Shown: one piece after another, positions 61,125 to 64,000 of the stretch
How the letters are laid out: each line of letters begins with the position of its first letter
Numbering within the stretch: position 1 is the stretch's first letter
Assembly (NCBI RefSeq): GCF_016107705.1
Contig: NZ_JAEHGC010000004.1
Span: 124,001 to 188,000, forward strand
Direction: 5' to 3'
Source: Neobacillus cucumis
GTDB lineage: Bacteria; Bacillota; Bacilli; Bacillales_B; DSM-18226
DNA length: 64,000 nt
Notes under the pieces: generated by a model
Databases searched by the model: none
Seen by the model: the letters and a program-made list of their open reading frames with translations, nothing else
What the model was told of the DNA's origin: nothing
Made by a program: the position numbers and the translations under genes

Positions 61125-61304
61125 ATGGATGAAAAAGTGAAATCAGCTCATTTTATTCAGGATTTAAAGGCTGCATCCAACAATAATAGTTCGATGGCTC
61201 AGAATTTGGACGAAATGAAAAAGCTTGGTAAAGAAATGAAGGAGCAAAAAACAGGCAGTGAGTTACGGGAAGACAACCTCACCCAAGACCCGCTGCAAGA
61301 TTAG
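61125..61304 (+). CDS. Small stress-associated hypothetical protein (59 aa)
   Basis: ATG 61125 (MDEKVKSAHFIQDLKAASNN) lies behind AAAGGAGTG. The product is hydrophilic and helical (NLDEMKKLGKEMKEQKTGSE) and I do not recognise it. A sigma-B-like promoter lies about 25 bp upstream and a perfect AAACGGCCC/GGGCCGTTT terminator follows 3 bp after the stop. This makes it a compact, probably sigma-B-controlled transcription unit between rsbV and rsbM. Confidence 0.7.
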   Translation: MDEKVKSAHFIQDLKAASNNNSSMAQNLDEMKKLGKEMKEQKTGSELREDNLTQDPLQD

Positions 61305-61307
61305 TAG

Positions 61308-61332
61308 AAACGGCCCTTAAAGAGGGCCGTTT
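61308..61332. terminator. Bidirectional terminator
   Basis: AAACGGCCC and GGGCCGTTT pair across TTAAAGA, between convergent genes. Confidence 0.8.
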
Positions 61333-61333
61333 C

Positions 61334-62185
61334 TTATTGCTTCCGGTAAATTCGTTCCTGCGAATTGAATTCCTCATAATGAATGTCTTTCGGGAGAAAC
61401 AAAATTGATTCCTTACTGCCTAGTCCAATAAAGCCTCCATCCGCCAAACTGTTGAACATGAGGCGATGGACGTTCTGCTGCAGATCACTGTTAAAATAAA
61501 TCATGACATTCCGGCACAAAATGACATGGAACTCATTAAATGAACTGTCCGTTACTAAATTGTGCTGAGCAAAGATCAGTTTCTCCTTCATCTTCGGGCA
61601 AAAATAAGCAAACTGATGATCCGTCGTATAATATTCAGAAAAAGCCTTATTTCCCCCCGCAACCAAATAATTTTTCGTATATTGCTGCATTTTCTTCAGC
61701 GGGAACGCTCCCTTTTGCGCCACCTTTAGCGCACGTTCATTCATATCCGTTGCATAGATGGTCGTTTTTTCCGCGAGTCCCTCCTCCTGCATGAGAATTG
61801 CCATGGAGTAAACCTCTTCCCCCGTTGCACAGCCGGCGTGCCAAATCCGAATTTCCGGAAGCTCGCGCAGCAATGGGACCACTTCCTGACGAAAGGCCGC
61901 AAAAAAGCTGGGGTCGCGGTACATTTCGGTCATCCGAATCGATAAATCATTGAGCAGCCGCTCCAAAAAATCCGGCTCATGAAGTACTTTTTCCAATAAT
62001 GAAGTAATCGTCTCTAGCCTTTCCATCTTCATGCGATTGGTAACCCTTCTGAATAGTGAGGCTCGAACATAGCCGCGAAAGTCATATCCGTGCATTTGAT
62101 AGAGGCCTTCAAGCAGCAAATTCATTTCAATATTCTGCAGCTCTGTCGGCGAAAATTCTTCCGTTTCAACGATTAATTCACTCAT
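61334..62185 (-). CDS. rsbM: CheR-type methyltransferase, RsbM-like
   Basis: 283 residues from ATG 62185 (MSELIVETEEFSPTELQNIE) behind AGGTGAACC; its ATG overlaps the stop of the upstream kinase (ATGA). The N-terminal helical domain (YDFRGYVRASLFRRVTNRMK) precedes the SAM-binding core IWHAGCATGEEVYSMAILMQ, YATDMNERALKVAQKGAF and FHVILCRNVMIYFN. Next to a hybrid kinase and near sigB, as in the B. cereus group, it is best read as RsbM, which methylates RsbK and damps SigB activation. Chemotaxis CheR is less likely here. Confidence 0.85.
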   Translation of the reverse strand: MSELIVETEEFSPTELQNIEMNLLLEGLYQMHGYDFRGYVRASLFRRVTNRMKMERLETITSLLEKVLHEPDFLERLLNDLSIRMTEMYRDPSFFAAFRQEVVPLLRELPEIRIWHAGCATGEEVYSMAILMQEEGLAEKTTIYATDMNERALKVAQKGAFPLKKMQQYTKNYLVAGGNKAFSEYYTTDHQFAYFCPKMKEKLIFAQHNLVTDSSFNEFHVILCRNVMIYFNSDLQQNVHRLMFNSLADGGFIGLGSKESILFLPKDIHYEEFNSQERIYRKQ

Positions 62186-64000
62186 GATTGGTTCACCTGC
62201 TCTGTCAGCCACACCCGCATCAGCGAGAAGAGCTGATCAATATTTAATGGTTTCATAATATAATCAGAGGCTCCCGCTTCCATACATTTGCTGCGTTCCC
62301 CTTTCATCGCCTTCGCGGTTAGGGCAATAATCGGCAAATGGACCATCTTTAGATCGTGACGGATTGCCTTCATCGCCTCATAGCCGCCCATCACCGGCAT
62401 CATAATATCCATAAAAATAAGATCAAAATCAGTGTTGTCCCGTAAGATATCCAATGCCCGTTTCCCGTTTTCAGCCACTTGTACTACCATTCCTTTTCGC
62501 TCAAGCGCTGTCACAAGGGCGAAAACATTACGAGCATCATCGTCTACTAGGAGGACCTTTTTCCCTTTAAATAGGTGTTCAGAGGACGGGGGTTTTTTTT
62601 CAAAAGGAATTTGCGTCACTGCTACTTCGTTGACCCCCGCTGCTACCTCCTTAAGTGCCTGTTCCTCTTGCTGTACCTCAGACTCAAGTCTGCTCGGAAT
62701 ATAAATGGTAAATGTGCTTCCCTTCTGCGGTTCGCTTTCTAACTCAATCAAACCGCCAAGCAAGCGGGTAAATTCGCGACAAATCGAAAGCCCTAAGCCG
62801 GTGCCGCCGTATTGACGATTCGTCGTCCCGTCCACTTGTTGGAAGGCATCAAAGATAATTTGCTGCTTTTCGGCAGGAATTCCAATTCCCGTATCACTTA
62901 CGGAAATCGCCATAACGGGTCCCTCTACCTCTAATTTTTCTGCAAAGTCTGGCGGGGCAAGCTCCATTCGTACCGTTACTGACCCTTGTTCAGTGAATTT
63001 AAAGGCATTCGATAAAAGATTTTTTAAAATCTGCTGCAATCTTTGTCCATCTGTCGAGATGACTGGAGGGACATCCGGATGCGTTTCGACCTCAAAGGCC
63101 ACATTCTTTTTCGCAGCAACCGGATCAAACATGCTTTTTAATAGTTGCGGAAGCTCTGTGACATTCACTTCATCGGTTAAAATTTCAATTTTTCCCGCCT
63201 CAATTTTCGATAAATCAAGGATATCATCAATTAGCCGCAGCAAATCCTCGCCGGCCGTGTACACCACGCGTGAATATTCCTCGACCTCTGCCTTGTCCAT
63301 TTCCTCGTTATTTTCCATCAGCATTTGCGAGAGAATGAGAATACTGTTCAATGGTGTCCGCAGCTCATGCGACATATTCGCAAGGAAATCCGATTTATAT
63401 TGTGAGCTCTCCTCAAGCTTTAACGAATATTCGACTAATTCATCCTTCGTTTTTTTCAGCTCTGCCGCCCGCTGTTCGGCATAATGGTTTTGTTCCTCCA
63501 AATAGTCATTGGAAATTTGTAGCTGCTCCTGCTGCATTTGCAATTCCTCGGATTGCGCTTGAAGTTCTTCCGATTGTGCTTGTAATTCCTCTGTCATTAC
63601 CTGGGATTCACTAAGCAGTCTCTCTACTTCCATCCGTCCGAGCACACTCGTAATTGATGAACCAAATTTATCTTGAAGCAGGTCCAATAAGGTGAGGTGC
63701 TGCGCAAGAAACGGCTGAAGTGCCGCGAATTCAATAACTGCCTCGACTTTGCCCTCTACAACAATCGGAGCAACTAGTAAATGAGTCGGCGAGGAAGCTC
63801 CAAGGCCGGAGGTTAGTTTAATATGATCTTCAGGCAGGGTGTCTATCAGAAAAATTCTTTGATCCAGGGCACACTGTCCCACAAGTCCTTCCCCTAGACG
63901 AAAGCTTGAGGCAACATCCTGATCCTTAATCGCATAGCCCGCTGTTTTGACAAAATGAACGCCTTGACCATCCGCCTTCCGCAAATAGACGACCCCATAA
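62182..64000 (-). CDS. rsbK: GAF-containing hybrid histidine kinase, RsbK-like (partial, 5' end beyond window)
   Basis: The frame is open to the window edge (YGVVYLRKADGQG before the first TTG), so the true start lies beyond 64000. Visible order: GAF domain (to about 120 of the visible part), a Glu/Gln coiled coil with EELQAQSEELQAQSEELQMQ, HisKA with SHELRTPLNSILIL, HATPase with LKNLLSNAFKF, DTGIGIP and GGTGLGLSI, then a receiver with LLVDDDARN, the acceptor Asp in LIFMDIMMPVMGGYEAM, and KPLN. This matches RsbK of the B. cereus group (CHASE3-GAF-HK-REC), which signals through RsbY to RsbV. The rsbM gene overlaps its stop. No rsbY is visible; it may lie outside the window. Confidence 0.85.
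   Translation of the reverse strand, partial: YGVVYLRKADGQGVHFVKTAGYAIKDQDVASSFRLGEGLVGQCALDQRIFLIDTLPEDHIKLTSGLGASSPTHLLVAPIVVEGKVEAVIEFAALQPFLAQHLTLLDLLQDKFGSSITSVLGRMEVERLLSESQVMTEELQAQSEELQAQSEELQMQQEQLQISNDYLEEQNHYAEQRAAELKKTKDELVEYSLKLEESSQYKSDFLANMSHELRTPLNSILILSQMLMENNEEMDKAEVEEYSRVVYTAGEDLLRLIDDILDLSKIEAGKIEILTDEVNVTELPQLLKSMFDPVAAKKNVAFEVETHPDVPPVISTDGQRLQQILKNLLSNAFKFTEQGSVTVRMELAPPDFAEKLEVEGPVMAISVSDTGIGIPAEKQQIIFDAFQQVDGTTNRQYGGTGLGLSICREFTRLLGGLIELESEPQKGSTFTIYIPSRLESEVQQEEQALKEVAAGVNEVAVTQIPFEKKPPSSEHLFKGKKVLLVDDDARNVFALVTALERKGMVVQVAENGKRALDILRDNTDFDLIFMDIMMPVMGGYEAMKAIRHDLKMVHLPIIALTAKAMKGERSKCMEAGASDYIMKPLNIDQLFSLMRVWLTEQVNQS

Overview
The window looks like chromosome from a Bacillaceae member (Bacillus/Neobacillus-like, low-to-moderate GC). 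Evidence: strong AGGAGG-type ribosome binding sites, frequent TTG and GTG starts, the sporulation block murAA-spoIID-spoIIQ-spoIIID-mbl, ywpF/ssbB/fabZ, a B. cereus-type sigB locus (rsbV-rsbW-sigB with an RsbM/RsbK-like pair), and a known type of Bacillus ~130-bp interspersed repeat. No tRNA, rRNA, CRISPR array or IS transposase was seen.

Layout. (1) 1-10.5 kb, all on the minus strand: a probable catabolic operon transcribed from about 10.52 kb. In transcription order it holds a class III CoA-transferase, an acyl-CoA dehydrogenase, a urocanase-family hydratase, EtfB, EtfA, a second and divergent urocanase, a YesN-type response regulator and an NCS1 permease cut by the window edge. I propose that it activates and desaturates a saturated imidazole acid such as imidazolepropionate (or a modified analogue) to the acrylate, which the urocanases then hydrate. 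(2) 10.7-20 kb: housekeeping and accessory genes (SH3b-amidase, SNF2 helicase, YiaAB protein, acyltransferase, 3D-domain wall protein). (3) 20-25.8 kb: ssbB, ywpF, fabZ, EpuA-family protein, mbl, spoIIID, alkyltransferase-like protein. (4) 26.2-43.9 kb, all minus: a non-standard type VII secretion locus. It contains EssC, EsaB, two WXG100 proteins, a WXG-like helper, a glycine-zipper effector candidate and its putative immunity protein. It also contains a phospho-signalling set: active-looking Ser/Thr kinase with TM and TPRs, PP2C phosphatase, FHA protein, a small membrane protein with five ETxLL motifs, and a ~1590-residue Ig-repeat membrane protein. No recognisable EsaA, EssA or canonical EssB is present. 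(5) 44-53.8 kb: PBP3-like transpeptidase, spoIIQ, a VanZ protein, a NERD pseudogene with an in-frame stop, a 217-bp tandem repeat, spoIID, murAA, ywmB, ywzB. (6) 53.9-64 kb: a general-stress island with several sigma-B-like promoters (GTTTAA-N13/14-GGGTAT type), small stress proteins, cardiolipin synthase, a GsiB-like protein, sigB-rsbW-rsbV, and CheR (RsbM-like) plus hybrid kinase (RsbK-like, running off the end).

At whole-window scale the most striking non-coding signal is a set of intergenic arrays whose sequences differ between loci but whose unit length is almost always 21 bp (two helical turns). There are also a dispersed GGTGACAGGCACC palindrome family and nested deletion forms of the ~130-bp repeat. 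The two strongest candidates for an undescribed system are the kinase/FHA-wired type VII secretion locus and the CoA-dependent double-urocanase operon.
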